The notes under the pieces: model-generated
What the model saw: only the letters and a program-made list of their open reading frames with translations
Databases searched by the model: none
Told to the model about the DNA's origin: nothing
Shown here: piece by piece, positions 44,328 through 51,863 of the stretch
How the letters are laid out: each line of letters begins with the position of its first letter
Numbering within the stretch: the stretch's first letter is position 1
Position numbers and translations under genes: made by a program
DNA from: an uncultured Erysipelotrichaceae bacterium
GTDB taxonomy: Bacteria > Bacillota_I > Bacilli_A > Erysipelotrichales > Erysipelotrichaceae
Reading direction: 5' to 3'
NCBI GenBank assembly: GCA_944325685.1
Contig: CALVBC010000029.1
Coordinates: forward strand, 62,001 to 126,000
DNA: 64,000 bases

Positions 44328-45208
44328 ATTTTTTATCATCACATGGTGATCTATTATTAGATAGTGCATTCAAAAAGATCACGACGATCAGGATCGGTGG
44401 ACCGATCAAGTATCTCGTGTCGCCTTTTGACATGAACCGTCTAAAACTCATCATCACTTACTTAAAAGAAGAAGGCATCGCCTTCAAGATGGTCGGAAGA
44501 GGATCGAATATGGTCTGTGGTGATGGCATGTATGATGGTTGTGTCATCAAGCTTGAACATCTTGACCACTATGAATTCCAAGATGATGGCAAGCTATATG
44601 TCGAGGCAGGTATGGTCGTCCCAAGGCTTGCCAACGTCTTAGCGACCCAAGGTTTGAGTGGCTTAGAGTTTGCAAGTGGGATCCCAGGTACGATCGGTGG
44701 TCTCATCTTCATGAATGCCGGGGCATATAAAGTCGAGATGAAGGACGTCATCGATTCAGTGCTCGTCTTTAGAGATGGGGAATTCGTTTGGTTATCGAAT
44801 GAAGAATGTGAATTTGCCTATCGCCGTTCGATCTTCCATAAACACCTTGATTGGGTCATCGTCGCTTGTAAGCTCAAGGTCGAAAGAGGTGATCGTGAGA
44901 AGATCAAGGCTTTGATGGCTGATCGCCAACAGCGTCGTCGTAATACACAACCTTTAGATAAGCCAAGTGTTGGATCTTGTTTTAAGAATCCTGATAGCGA
45001 TTATGCTTGGCGTTATATCGATGGTGTCGGTTTAAGGGGTTACCGTTACAATGGCATCGAAGTTAGTGAGAAACACCCTAATTGGCTTTTGAATGTTAAG
45101 GAGGCAACAGCACAAGACTTCATCGTCACCAGTAACTTTATCAAAGACCGGGTCAAAAGCGCTTATGATGTCGACCTAGTCATGGAAGTGGAGCTATTTA
45201 ATTGTTAG
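44315..45208 (+). CDS. murB: UDP-N-acetylenolpyruvoylglucosamine reductase MurB
   Basis: The 297-residue FAD enzyme reduces UDP-GlcNAc-enolpyruvate to UDP-MurNAc. It has TTIRIGGPIKYLVSP, the FAD loop GRGSNMVCGDGMYDG, EFASGIPGTIGGLIFMNAGA, and GSCFKNPDSDYAW with the catalytic Ser, as in type II (Firmicute) MurB. It overlaps murG by 13 bases and divIB by 7 bases. Confidence 0.96.
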   Translation: METIDFLSSHGDLLLDSAFKKITTIRIGGPIKYLVSPFDMNRLKLIITYLKEEGIAFKMVGRGSNMVCGDGMYDGCVIKLEHLDHYEFQDDGKLYVEAGMVVPRLANVLATQGLSGLEFASGIPGTIGGLIFMNAGAYKVEMKDVIDSVLVFRDGEFVWLSNEECEFAYRRSIFHKHLDWVIVACKLKVERGDREKIKALMADRQQRRRNTQPLDKPSVGSCFKNPDSDYAWRYIDGVGLRGYRYNGIEVSEKHPNWLLNVKEATAQDFIVTSNFIKDRVKSAYDVDLVMEVELFNC

Positions 45209-46053
45209 AGAAGGATGATATCTTAAAAGAGAATTATCTTGTCAAAAAGCGACAAGCATCACGGGATGAGAAGAAATATCGTGGTGATAAGAACCGTCTT
45301 TTTGTCGTTGCGGTCTTGTTGTGCATCATCTTACTAGCGTCGCTTTATCTCATGTCTTCTCGATCAAAGGTATACCGCGTCAGTGTATCAGGAAATGTCT
45401 ATCTTGATGATGACTACTATCGTGATCTTTCAGGTATTGATGAAGATGCGATCTATTATCTGACCCTTGATACCAACATCCAAAATGCCATCGCTAGTGA
45501 CCCTTTAGTCAAAAGCGTGACCGTTGATCACTTAGATCACAACGTGATCGGTATCAATGTCGAGGAAAAGAAGATCATCGCTTATATCTACGATGATGAA
45601 CCATATCTGATCGATGAGGATGGGGAAAGGATCCCGATGACCACCGATTACTATGACCTTATCAGTATGGTCCCGATCATCGAGGGTTATTCTATCGATG
45701 AGATCAAAGAGATCGCGCGTGGTTTCAAAAACGTCGATGATGATATGATCACTGAGATATCAGAGATCCACAAATATCCGTTCTCCTATGATGAAAGGAT
45801 GATGGAAGTCATCATGCGCAGTGGTAACTATGTCTATGTATCCTATTATGGTTTGTCACTATTAAATAACTACCACGGTATCGAAGCGAGCCTAGCCAGT
45901 GATGAAGACCATGTCTGTATCTTCTTAGATGAAGTCACCAATAGTGGCTATACATCAGCTTGTCCTTTCTGGCAAACAGAAGAAGAGACAATTGAAGAAG
46001 AACCTAGTGAGCCAAGTCAAGAGGGCACCGAGGCAAGACCGGCTAGTGAATGA
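45202..46053 (+). CDS. divIB: Cell division protein DivIB/FtsQ-type
   Basis: The 283-residue bitopic protein has a short basic cytoplasmic tail, one membrane helix (about residues 33-52) and an external POTRA domain (YRVSVSGNVYLDDDYYRDLS... about 57-125). A beta domain and an acidic, disordered end (EETIEEEPSEPSQEGTEA) follow. It acts in the divisome with FtsL/DivIC and FtsW/PBP2B. The start appears to be TTG at 45202, inside the end of murB; no better start is visible. ftsA/ftsZ do not follow, unlike in many dcw clusters. Confidence 0.87.
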   Translation: MLEKDDILKENYLVKKRQASRDEKKYRGDKNRLFVVAVLLCIILLASLYLMSSRSKVYRVSVSGNVYLDDDYYRDLSGIDEDAIYYLTLDTNIQNAIASDPLVKSVTVDHLDHNVIGINVEEKKIIAYIYDDEPYLIDEDGERIPMTTDYYDLISMVPIIEGYSIDEIKEIARGFKNVDDDMITEISEIHKYPFSYDERMMEVIMRSGNYVYVSYYGLSLLNNYHGIEASLASDEDHVCIFLDEVTNSGYTSACPFWQTEEETIEEEPSEPSQEGTEARPASE

Positions 46054-46055
46054 CC

Positions 46056-46085
46056 TTGCAGAGACAAATGGAGTTATGTTAAAAT
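46056..46085 (+). promoter_or_regulatory. rpmG promoter
   Basis: TTGCAG (46056-46061), 18 bases, TAAAAT (46080-46085). Start near 46092, giving a leader of about 23 bases with TGGAGG. Confidence 0.65.
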
Positions 46086-46114
46086 ATGTGAGCTTAAAAA
46101 TGGAGGTTATATAA

Positions 46115-46264
46115 ATGAGAGAAGACATCACTTTCAAGTGTTCTGAATGCGGTGAAGAAAATTACATCGGTACTCGCAATAAAAAGAAACATCCAGAAAA
46201 GATGGAGATCAAAAAATATTGCCCAAGATGCAATAAGATGACCGTTCACAAGGAGAAGAAATAA
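46115..46264 (+). CDS. rpmG: 50S ribosomal protein L33 (zinc-ribbon type)
   Basis: The 49-residue protein reads MREDITFKCSECGEENYIG... KYCPRCNKMTVHKEKK. It is the C+ form of L33 with two CxxC pairs (CSEC and CPRC), which bind zinc. TGGAGG (46101-46106) precedes the ATG. A perfect terminator hairpin begins inside the last codons. C+ L33 proteins are often exchanged for C- paralogues under zinc limitation; no paralogue is in the window. Confidence 0.93.
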   Translation: MREDITFKCSECGEENYIGTRNKKKHPEKMEIKKYCPRCNKMTVHKEKK

Positions 46265-46284
46265 GCTTAAGAGCTTATTTTTTT
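46260..46284 (+). terminator. Terminator after rpmG
   Basis: AATAAGCT (46260-46267) / AGCTTATT (46272-46279), a perfect 8-bp stem with a 4-base loop and T7. The stop codon is in the left arm. Confidence 0.9.
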
Positions 46285-46288
46285 GTAT

Positions 46289-46891
46289 ATGCAGATAAAT
46301 ACAGTCGTAACTGGTGCTTTTAGTACCAATACCTATATCATCAAAGCCCCCAAAGGGACGATAGTCATCGATCCTAGTGGTAAAGCCAATAAGCTTATCG
46401 ATACGATCAAAGATGAAGATATCACGATCCTATTGACCCACGGTCATTTTGATCATATCAAGGCTGTCGATGACTTATACGATCACTATCATTGTATGAT
46501 CTATATGCATAAAGATGACCTAGAATTGACCGATCCTGTTTCTAGTAAAAAGACCAATACCTTAGGTCCGTATAGCGCATCGATATCAGCCCCTATCGAT
46601 CACTTAAAAGAGGGTAAGATGATGATCTATGGTCAAGAAGTCGAAGTCTACTTTACGCCAGGGCACACTAAAGGCAGTGTCATCTATCGCATTGGTAATG
46701 TCATCTTTAGTGGTGATACCTTATTCAAAGAAAGCGTTGGGCGGACTGATCTATATGGCGGCAATGAGTCCGATCTAAAAAAGTCGCTTAGGATATTCAA
46801 GGAGTTTCCAAGTGATCTTGATGTATATCCCGGGCATGGTGATAAGACATCGATCGGCTATGAAATGATGTATAATCCCTTTATGAGGTGA
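46289..46891 (+). CDS. MBL-fold metallo-hydrolase (glyoxalase II-like)
   Basis: The 200-residue metallo-beta-lactamase-fold hydrolase has the metal motif THGHFDHIKAVDDL (HxHxDH), YFTPGHTKGSVIYRI, FSGDTLFKESVGRTDL and VYPGHGDKTSIG. This is the small GloB/YcbL type, acting on thioesters such as S-lactoylglutathione-like substrates. No ribosome site precedes the ATG at 46289; the rpmG terminator T-run ends 5 bases upstream. A poor TATTTT seven bases before the ATG might give a leaderless start, or a TTG at 46283 could be used. Confidence 0.9.
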   Translation: MQINTVVTGAFSTNTYIIKAPKGTIVIDPSGKANKLIDTIKDEDITILLTHGHFDHIKAVDDLYDHYHCMIYMHKDDLELTDPVSSKKTNTLGPYSASISAPIDHLKEGKMMIYGQEVEVYFTPGHTKGSVIYRIGNVIFSGDTLFKESVGRTDLYGGNESDLKKSLRIFKEFPSDLDVYPGHGDKTSIGYEMMYNPFMR

Positions 46892-46894
46892 GAT

Positions 46895-47638
46895 ATGCGT
46901 TATCAAGATGAAAATAGTAAGTTGATCGATAAATGGTGCCAAGATGGTTGGAAATGGGGCATCAAGATCGATCATGAGACCTATCTAAAGGCATTAAACG
47001 GCGAATATGAGCTCTATTTGACGCCGACTAAGCCAGTCCCGTCTTCTTGGCTTGATGTCAAAGGCAAAAAGGTCTTAGGTCTAGCGAGTGGTGGTGGCCA
47101 ACAGATACCGATCTTAAATGCCCTAGGAGCTAAGTGTACGCTTTTAGACTTTTCTAAAAGCCAGTGTCAAAGTGATCTAGATGTCGCTAAGCGTGAAGGC
47201 TATGAAGTTGAAGTCATCTGTGCTGATATGACAAAGCCTCTACCGTTTAAAGATGAGAGCTTTGATCTGATCGTCAATCCGGTATCGAATTGCTTTATAA
47301 AGGAAGTAGGACCACTTTTCAAAGAGTGTTATCGCATCTTGAAAAAAGGTGGTGAGCTCATCGGTGGTTATGATATCGGTGTTGGTTATGCCTTTGACGA
47401 TGATGGTGAGATGTGCTTTGTCTTACCCTATGACCCATTAAATGATCCTGATCATCAAAAAGCGGCCTTAGAGAACGATTGGGGCTATGATTTCTCCCAT
47501 TCGATACAAGAGCAGATCGGTGGCCAATTAAAAGCTGGCTTTACACTTATCGATATCTACGATGATACAAGTGGCTATGGCAAGCTAGAAGAATATAAGA
47601 TCCCGACATTTATCGCTACAAGAAGTATAAAAATTTAG
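46895..47638 (+). CDS. Class I SAM-dependent methyltransferase
   Basis: The 247-residue Rossmann methyltransferase has motif I VLGLASGGGQQIPIL, motif II TLLDFSKSQ, ADMTKPLPFKDESFDLIVNP (motif IV) and ECYRILKKGGELIGGYD. The N-terminal W-rich stretch (IDKWCQDGWKWGIKID) matches an uncharacterised Firmicute subgroup whose substrate is unknown. GAGGTGAG precedes the ATG. It starts three bases after the MBL gene and is probably co-transcribed with it. Confidence 0.87.
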   Translation: MRYQDENSKLIDKWCQDGWKWGIKIDHETYLKALNGEYELYLTPTKPVPSSWLDVKGKKVLGLASGGGQQIPILNALGAKCTLLDFSKSQCQSDLDVAKREGYEVEVICADMTKPLPFKDESFDLIVNPVSNCFIKEVGPLFKECYRILKKGGELIGGYDIGVGYAFDDDGEMCFVLPYDPLNDPDHQKAALENDWGYDFSHSIQEQIGGQLKAGFTLIDIYDDTSGYGKLEEYKIPTFIATRSIKI

Positions 47639-47652
47639 GATTTTTCGATTTG

Positions 47653-47686
47653 ACCCCCTTATATGGAAGTGTAAGGAGGTTTTTTA
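47653..47686 (+). promoter_or_regulatory. Terminator-like hairpin sequestering the comGA ribosome site
   Basis: ACCCCCTTA (47653-47661) pairs with TAAGGAGGT (47672-47680) through nine positions with one C-A mismatch, and seven T follow. The right arm is the AAGGAGG Shine-Dalgarno site of comGA. The hairpin would stop read-through from the methyltransferase gene and also mask comGA translation. Confidence 0.65.
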
Positions 47687-47688
47687 TT

Positions 47689-48672
47689 TTGGAAGAGAGA
47701 TTGAATGCCTTATTACGCTTGGCGATCAGTTTGAAAGCGACGGATATCCATTTTACGAGGAATCGTCTTGGCACTAAGATCGAGATGCGGATCAACGATC
47801 GGATCAGACTGGTCAAAAGCGACCCCAAAGATGATAAGATGATCCGCTACTTACAATATCTGGCCAACCTTGATGTCGGTAATCTAATCAAGCCCCAGAC
47901 GGGACAATTTGAGTATCTGATCGATGATGTCATCGTGTCACTGCGCTTTGCCTTGATCCATAGTGCGCACCTCGATAATGCGGTCCTTCGGATCTTGAAC
48001 AGCGACCTTGGTCTAAACATCCATTCACTGTCGACAAGCGCTGATCAAAACAATTTCTTTCGCAAGATGATGTCTTATCGCAGTGGTCTATATGTCTGTA
48101 GTGGTCCAACCGGTTCTGGTAAAACGACCAATTTGTACACCTTATTACATGGCGTCAATGGTAAGAAGATCTTTACGATCGAAGATCCGGTCGAGATGCA
48201 ATATGAAGACTTTATCCAATTGAACATCAACGAAGCGATCGGCTTTGGCTATGATGAAGCCATCAAACAGGTCTTACGGCATGATCCTGACATCATCATG
48301 ATCGGGGAGATCCGTGATGAACTTACGGCCCATATGGCGATCAGAGCGGCTAATACAGGCCATACGGTCATCACGAGCCTTCATGCGCCGAGTTGTCCTT
48401 TAGCGATCGAGCGGATCTTAGAGTTAAAGGTCGAAAAGGGTCAATTATTCAATGTGCTGATCGGTGTATCCAATCAAAGGCTCTTTTCACGTGTCGGTTC
48501 AGATCGTAAAGTCGTCATCTATGAGACGATGGACCGTGATGAGATCATCCACTATTTTCACTATGGTGAGGTCAGCGGTGATTTTTACACCTTAGAAGAA
48601 AGGATCGAAGATGCAAAAAGGCAAGGTATTATCCAAACTAGTGCCAGCGCGAGCGAATTTACTGTCGCATGA
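47689..48672 (+). CDS. comGA: ComGA, traffic ATPase of the competence pseudopilus
   Basis: The 327-residue GspE/PilB-type ATPase powers assembly of the DNA-uptake pseudopilus. It shows ATDIHFTRNRLGTKIEMRIN, Walker A GPTGSGKTTNLYTLL near residue 150, an Asp box (IFTIEDPVEMQYEDFIQLNI), Walker B RHDPDIIMIGEIRDELTA and a HTVITSLHAPSC His box. The four-cysteine zinc site of longer GspE proteins is absent, as usual for ComGA. The start is TTG at 47689, nine bases after AAGGAGG; upstream sequence is the masking hairpin. Confidence 0.93.
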   Translation: MEERLNALLRLAISLKATDIHFTRNRLGTKIEMRINDRIRLVKSDPKDDKMIRYLQYLANLDVGNLIKPQTGQFEYLIDDVIVSLRFALIHSAHLDNAVLRILNSDLGLNIHSLSTSADQNNFFRKMMSYRSGLYVCSGPTGSGKTTNLYTLLHGVNGKKIFTIEDPVEMQYEDFIQLNINEAIGFGYDEAIKQVLRHDPDIIMIGEIRDELTAHMAIRAANTGHTVITSLHAPSCPLAIERILELKVEKGQLFNVLIGVSNQRLFSRVGSDRKVVIYETMDRDEIIHYFHYGEVSGDFYTLEERIEDAKRQGIIQTSASASEFTVA

Positions 48673-49633
48673 CGACTTAGAAGGATTAGCTGAGCTACTT
48701 AAGACTGATCTATCCTTGACCGATGCCTTCTCGATCATCAAGACCAAGCGCAATGAAAAGGTGATCGATAAGATAAGTGAAAGGCTTAAAAACGGGGAGA
48801 TGATCGAAGTCATCTTCAAAGATCACATCGCTTCATCACTAAGGGTCACCTTTGAGGCTTTTATCTCCTATCTTTCTTTTGAGATGACTTTAAGACTGAT
48901 CCTATCGATCGAGAAAGAAGAAGGTGGCTTTACTAAAAAGGTCAAAAAGGATCTGACCTATCCGATCTTACTTTTGACCTTTAGTGTCATCGGTATCTAT
49001 CTTTTCAATAGTTATTGTTTTGAGCCACTACTTTACAGTATGGATCAATTCGCCAGTGACCTAACTGATCTTTATCTCTTTAAAGATGTCCTAGATGTCA
49101 TCATCACGGTGATGTTTGTACTGATATTATGTGGCCTTATCTTATTCTTGTATTTCCATAAGCCGAAAAGACAGGTCTTAGCTTATATCTTACTTGAAAG
49201 GTATATGAAGGATTCACTGATCAAAGAGTACCTGACCAGTCAATTCGTCTTATTCTTTGCCGAGTGTTATAAGATCGGACTTAAGACCAAGGACAGCATC
49301 GATATCTTACGTCACCTTAGATCAAAGCCCCTGGTATCCTTTATCGCTTCTAATGTCGATAGAGGACTACTTGAGGGTAAGGGGATGGCTGGCGCATTAG
49401 ACAATAAGTATCTTGATGAAAGGATCATCAGGTTCATCAAGATCGCCATGTATAGTGGTGAGATGGAAGGGATGTTAGAGAGTTATCTAGTGCAGTTTCG
49501 CAAACGGTTTACCAAGTATTGTGCCAAATGGGCAAAAGCCATCCAGGTGGCTAGTTATGGGATGATCGGTCTTGTGATCATCTTCATCTATCAGATCTTG
49601 TTTATCCCGATGGGAGTATTAGGAGGGTTATGA
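48611..49633 (+). CDS. comGB: ComGB, membrane platform protein of the competence pseudopilus
   Basis: The 340-residue GspF/PilC-type protein has three membrane segments: near residues 117-136, 172-192 and a C-terminal 315-335 helix, flanked by two helical cytoplasmic domains. The second domain contains SQFVLFFAECYKIGLKTKDS and IKIAMYSGEMEGMLESY. It connects ComGA to the pilus. It overlaps comGA by 62 bases, unusually long; GAAAGGA precedes its ATG. Confidence 0.88.
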   Translation: MQKGKVLSKLVPARANLLSHDDLEGLAELLKTDLSLTDAFSIIKTKRNEKVIDKISERLKNGEMIEVIFKDHIASSLRVTFEAFISYLSFEMTLRLILSIEKEEGGFTKKVKKDLTYPILLLTFSVIGIYLFNSYCFEPLLYSMDQFASDLTDLYLFKDVLDVIITVMFVLILCGLILFLYFHKPKRQVLAYILLERYMKDSLIKEYLTSQFVLFFAECYKIGLKTKDSIDILRHLRSKPLVSFIASNVDRGLLEGKGMAGALDNKYLDERIIRFIKIAMYSGEMEGMLESYLVQFRKRFTKYCAKWAKAIQVASYGMIGLVIIFIYQILFIPMGVLGGL

Positions 49634-49926
49634 AAAAACGCGGTTTTACATTACTAGAGATGATCGTTGTCGTCCTTATCATCTCAGTCTTATTCTTACT
49701 TACGATCCCCAATGTCAATAAGGTCATGACATCGGTGGAAGATGTCGGTTGTGACGCTTTGACGAAGGTCATCGACGCAGCGATCGTCGAATTCAAGCTT
49801 GACTACAATGAATATCCGACTTCTCTGTCTGACCTTGTGAGTGGTGGCTATATCAGCGAGGAACAGACCAAATGTTCTAATGGTAAAGCGATCACCATCG
49901 TCGATGGTCATGCGTATGTGGAATAG
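49630..49926 (+). CDS. comGC: ComGC, major pseudopilin
   Basis: The 98-residue prepilin has a short leader MKKRG then F-T-L-L-E as the cleavage and methylation site (cut before Phe; Glu at mature position 5), a hydrophobic helix, then a globular end with two Cys (GCDAL and KCSNG). It needs a ComC peptidase, which is not encoded here. The start overlaps comGB (ATGA). Confidence 0.92.
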   Translation: MKKRGFTLLEMIVVVLIISVLFLLTIPNVNKVMTSVEDVGCDALTKVIDAAIVEFKLDYNEYPTSLSDLVSGGYISEEQTKCSNGKAITIVDGHAYVE

Positions 49927-50227
49927 AAAAAAGGGCTTTTTGATGGCAGAGTTATTAGTCGTCATCGTCATCATGACCTTTTTGTGTCTTTTATATCTGC
50001 CAAGATATCCTAGTGTTGACAACAGTGACTATGGTTTTATCGCTGACTATCTACTAGCCCAATCAGAAGCGATGAAAGAAAAGGAGCGTGTCGATCTTTC
50101 GAGTGAACTTGATGATGATATCTACTTTTCGGAAAATGGCAATGTCAATCAAGCCAAGACGATCAAAGGCAAGAAACATACGATCGTGATCCATTTAGGC
50201 AATGGTTATATCACCTATGAAAAATAA
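49916..50227 (+). CDS. comGD: ComGD-like minor pseudopilin
   Basis: The 103-residue prepilin-like protein starts MWNRKKGFLMAELLVVIVIM: a basic leader, G-F cleavage point, Glu at mature position 5, hydrophobic helix. A short globular part follows. It overlaps comGC by 11 bases. An ATG two codons earlier (49910) is possible. The assignment as ComGD rests on operon position. Confidence 0.78.
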   Translation: MWNRKKGFLMAELLVVIVIMTFLCLLYLPRYPSVDNSDYGFIADYLLAQSEAMKEKERVDLSSELDDDIYFSENGNVNQAKTIKGKKHTIVIHLGNGYITYEK

Positions 50228-50417
50228 GGGCTTTATCCTAGTTGATGCCCTGATCGTCGTGGTATTAGTCATTGCGATGACCTTTGTCTTTTCGGCGACC
50301 AATGACATCAAAAGGCGCTATGAAGAGATAACAGAGGATCACTTTGATGATGACCATCTAGAAGGGATCGATGTGAAGAGGTGTGAAAGATGTATCGAAG
50401 AAGTGGATTTATCTTAA
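50217..50417 (+). CDS. ComGE-like minor pseudopilin
   Basis: The 66-residue protein starts MKNKGFILVDALIVVVLVIA. It has the prepilin G-F cleavage site, but Asp stands at mature position 5 where Glu is normal. A charged tail with one CxxC (RCERC) follows. It is very short for a minor pilin. It overlaps comGD by 11 bases and comGF by 28; the identity comes from order in the operon. Confidence 0.7.
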   Translation: MKNKGFILVDALIVVVLVIAMTFVFSATNDIKRRYEEITEDHFDDDHLEGIDVKRCERCIEEVDLS

Positions 50418-50782
50418 AGGATATGTTGATCGCGCTTTTGATCGTCATGATCATGTTTCCGATCGTCGTCGCGATCATGGATACAGTGGCTACATTCAAG
50501 ATGATCGATGATCGTCTGATCGATGAGATCGCGATCTTGCATCTACAAAAGCGGATGATCATCGCTGATGATATCAACGTCTCTTTAAAAGAGGTCAGCT
50601 TTAAAAGTGGTGATGATACTTGGATCATCAAAAGCGATGACGAGCGTGTCTATCTAACGCCTGGCTATCAGTTATTCATCGATGGCGCAAAAGAGGCGAG
50701 CTTTTATAGCGATGGCAAATATGTCTATCTTTTCTATATCAAGGATGAAAGGGAATATGAGAAGATCATCACGGTCCTTTAA
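50390..50782 (+). CDS. ComGF-like minor pseudopilin
   Basis: The 130-residue product starts MYRRSGFILKDMLIALLIVM: basic leader, G-F site, a hydrophobic helix, then a soluble domain with QKRMIIADDINVSLKEVSF and YLTPGYQLFIDGAK resembling ComGF. As in the ComGE-like protein, Asp occupies the usual Glu5 place. It overlaps its neighbours on both sides. Confidence 0.75.
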   Translation: MYRRSGFILKDMLIALLIVMIMFPIVVAIMDTVATFKMIDDRLIDEIAILHLQKRMIIADDINVSLKEVSFKSGDDTWIIKSDDERVYLTPGYQLFIDGAKEASFYSDGKYVYLFYIKDEREYEKIITVL

Positions 50783-51158
50783 AGGCTATACATCGGTCTT
50801 TGTACTGATGCTATTTGTGTTTATCATATCGACCTGTGTCGCTTATAGCACCGATCTTATCAAACAGCTATCGACGATCGAAAATCTCAAAGAGGTAAAA
50901 AAGGATATCGCTGATGAATATAAGGTACTCATAACTTTTGACTGTCTATTAAAAAACTATGAGCCAGAGCCGATCTACGACGAAGAGGGCAATGAGATCG
51001 AAAATGAAGACCCAGAGATCATCGTCGAAGACTTTGATGCTGACGGGATATATGTCGATGTCACGAATGCTGGTGACTTTTTTCTCTTGCACTACGACGA
51101 TGCAGCATTTAAGGTATATGGTGATCTAGAGGGCATAAAAGCGTACGAGTATCACTAA
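50757..51158 (+). CDS. ComGG-like protein, last gene of the comG operon
   Basis: The 133-residue protein has a basic N-terminus MRRSSRSFKGYTSVFVLMLF and one hydrophobic helix (about 12-31), then a soluble acidic domain (EPIYDEEGNEIENEDPEIIV). GAAAGGGA precedes the ATG at 50757. The signal lacks the typical G-F-x4-E pattern (KGYTSVFV), as in other ComGG proteins, which are the most divergent subunits. The assignment is positional. No terminator is evident before efp. Confidence 0.68.
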   Translation: MRRSSRSFKGYTSVFVLMLFVFIISTCVAYSTDLIKQLSTIENLKEVKKDIADEYKVLITFDCLLKNYEPEPIYDEEGNEIENEDPEIIVEDFDADGIYVDVTNAGDFFLLHYDDAAFKVYGDLEGIKAYEYH

Positions 51159-51202
51159 AATAAGGTCTTAAATACATAAAATCCTTTTAAAAAGCCCTAT
51201 TT

Positions 51203-51208
51203 TATAAT
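51203..51208 (+). promoter_or_regulatory. efp -10 box
   Basis: TATAAT at 51203-51208; start predicted near 51215. An AAGGAG site (51233-51238) precedes the ATG at 51244. Confidence 0.55.
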
Positions 51209-51243
51209 AGAATATAAAGGCGAAAATATTTTAAGGAGTATTT

Positions 51244-51801
51244 ATGATTATAGTTAATGATTTAAGACCAGGGATCACTTTTGAATATGAAAACAATATC
51301 TTCACGGTATTGGACGTCGATCGCAACAAGACAGCGATGCGTCAGATGATCGTCAAGGTCAAAGTCAAAAACTTACGTACCGGTGTCATCAATGAGATCT
51401 CATTCACCGGTGGTGATAAGGTCGAACAAGCAGCTATCGATAAGAAGAAGATGCAATATCTATACGATAGCGGTGATGCTTTAGTATTCATGGACAATGA
51501 TACATATGATCAGATCGAGATCAGCAAGGATAACTTAAAATGGGAAATGAATTTCCTCATCCCTAATCTCGAAGTTGAGATCACGATGTATGATAGCGAG
51601 ATCTTAGGTCTGACCTTACCGGATAAGGTAGCTTTAGAGCTCGTAGAGTGTGAATCAGCGGTCAAAGGCGATACACAGACCGGCGCTCTTAAAAACGGTA
51701 AATGCGAGACTGGCTTAGAAGTCAAGGTGCCGTTATTCATCGATGCTGGCGAGAAGATCTTAGTTTCGACAGTTGATGGCAAATATTCAAGTCGTGCTTG
51801 A
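51244..51801 (+). CDS. efp: Elongation factor P with atypical tip loop
   Basis: The 185-residue three-domain EF-P relieves ribosome stalling at polyprolines. It has the N-terminal MIIVNDLRPGITFEYENNIF, the middle VKNLRTGVINEISFTGGDKV and the C-terminal OB domain with QTGALKNGKCETGLEVKVPL. Colinear alignment with B. subtilis EF-P puts Met32 at the modified Lys32; the loop reads DRNKTAMRQM instead of HVKPGKGAAF. The Lys/Arg that carries the activating modification is thus missing or shifted (Arg33 is next). The rest of the protein looks intact. Confidence 0.93.
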   Translation: MIIVNDLRPGITFEYENNIFTVLDVDRNKTAMRQMIVKVKVKNLRTGVINEISFTGGDKVEQAAIDKKKMQYLYDSGDALVFMDNDTYDQIEISKDNLKWEMNFLIPNLEVEITMYDSEILGLTLPDKVALELVECESAVKGDTQTGALKNGKCETGLEVKVPLFIDAGEKILVSTVDGKYSSRA

Positions 51802-51808
51802 TATAATG

Positions 51809-51832
51809 AGGCTCTTTTAAGAGAGCCTTTTT
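51809..51832 (+). terminator. Terminator after efp
   Basis: AGGCTCT (51809-51815) / AGAGCCT (51822-51828), 7-bp stem with TTTAAG loop and T5. A TATAAT (51802-51807) just before it may be the promoter of the next gene, in which case the hairpin would lie in its leader. Confidence 0.7.
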
Positions 51833-51863
51833 AAAGATATGTTAGTTAGTGGAGGTATGAGTT

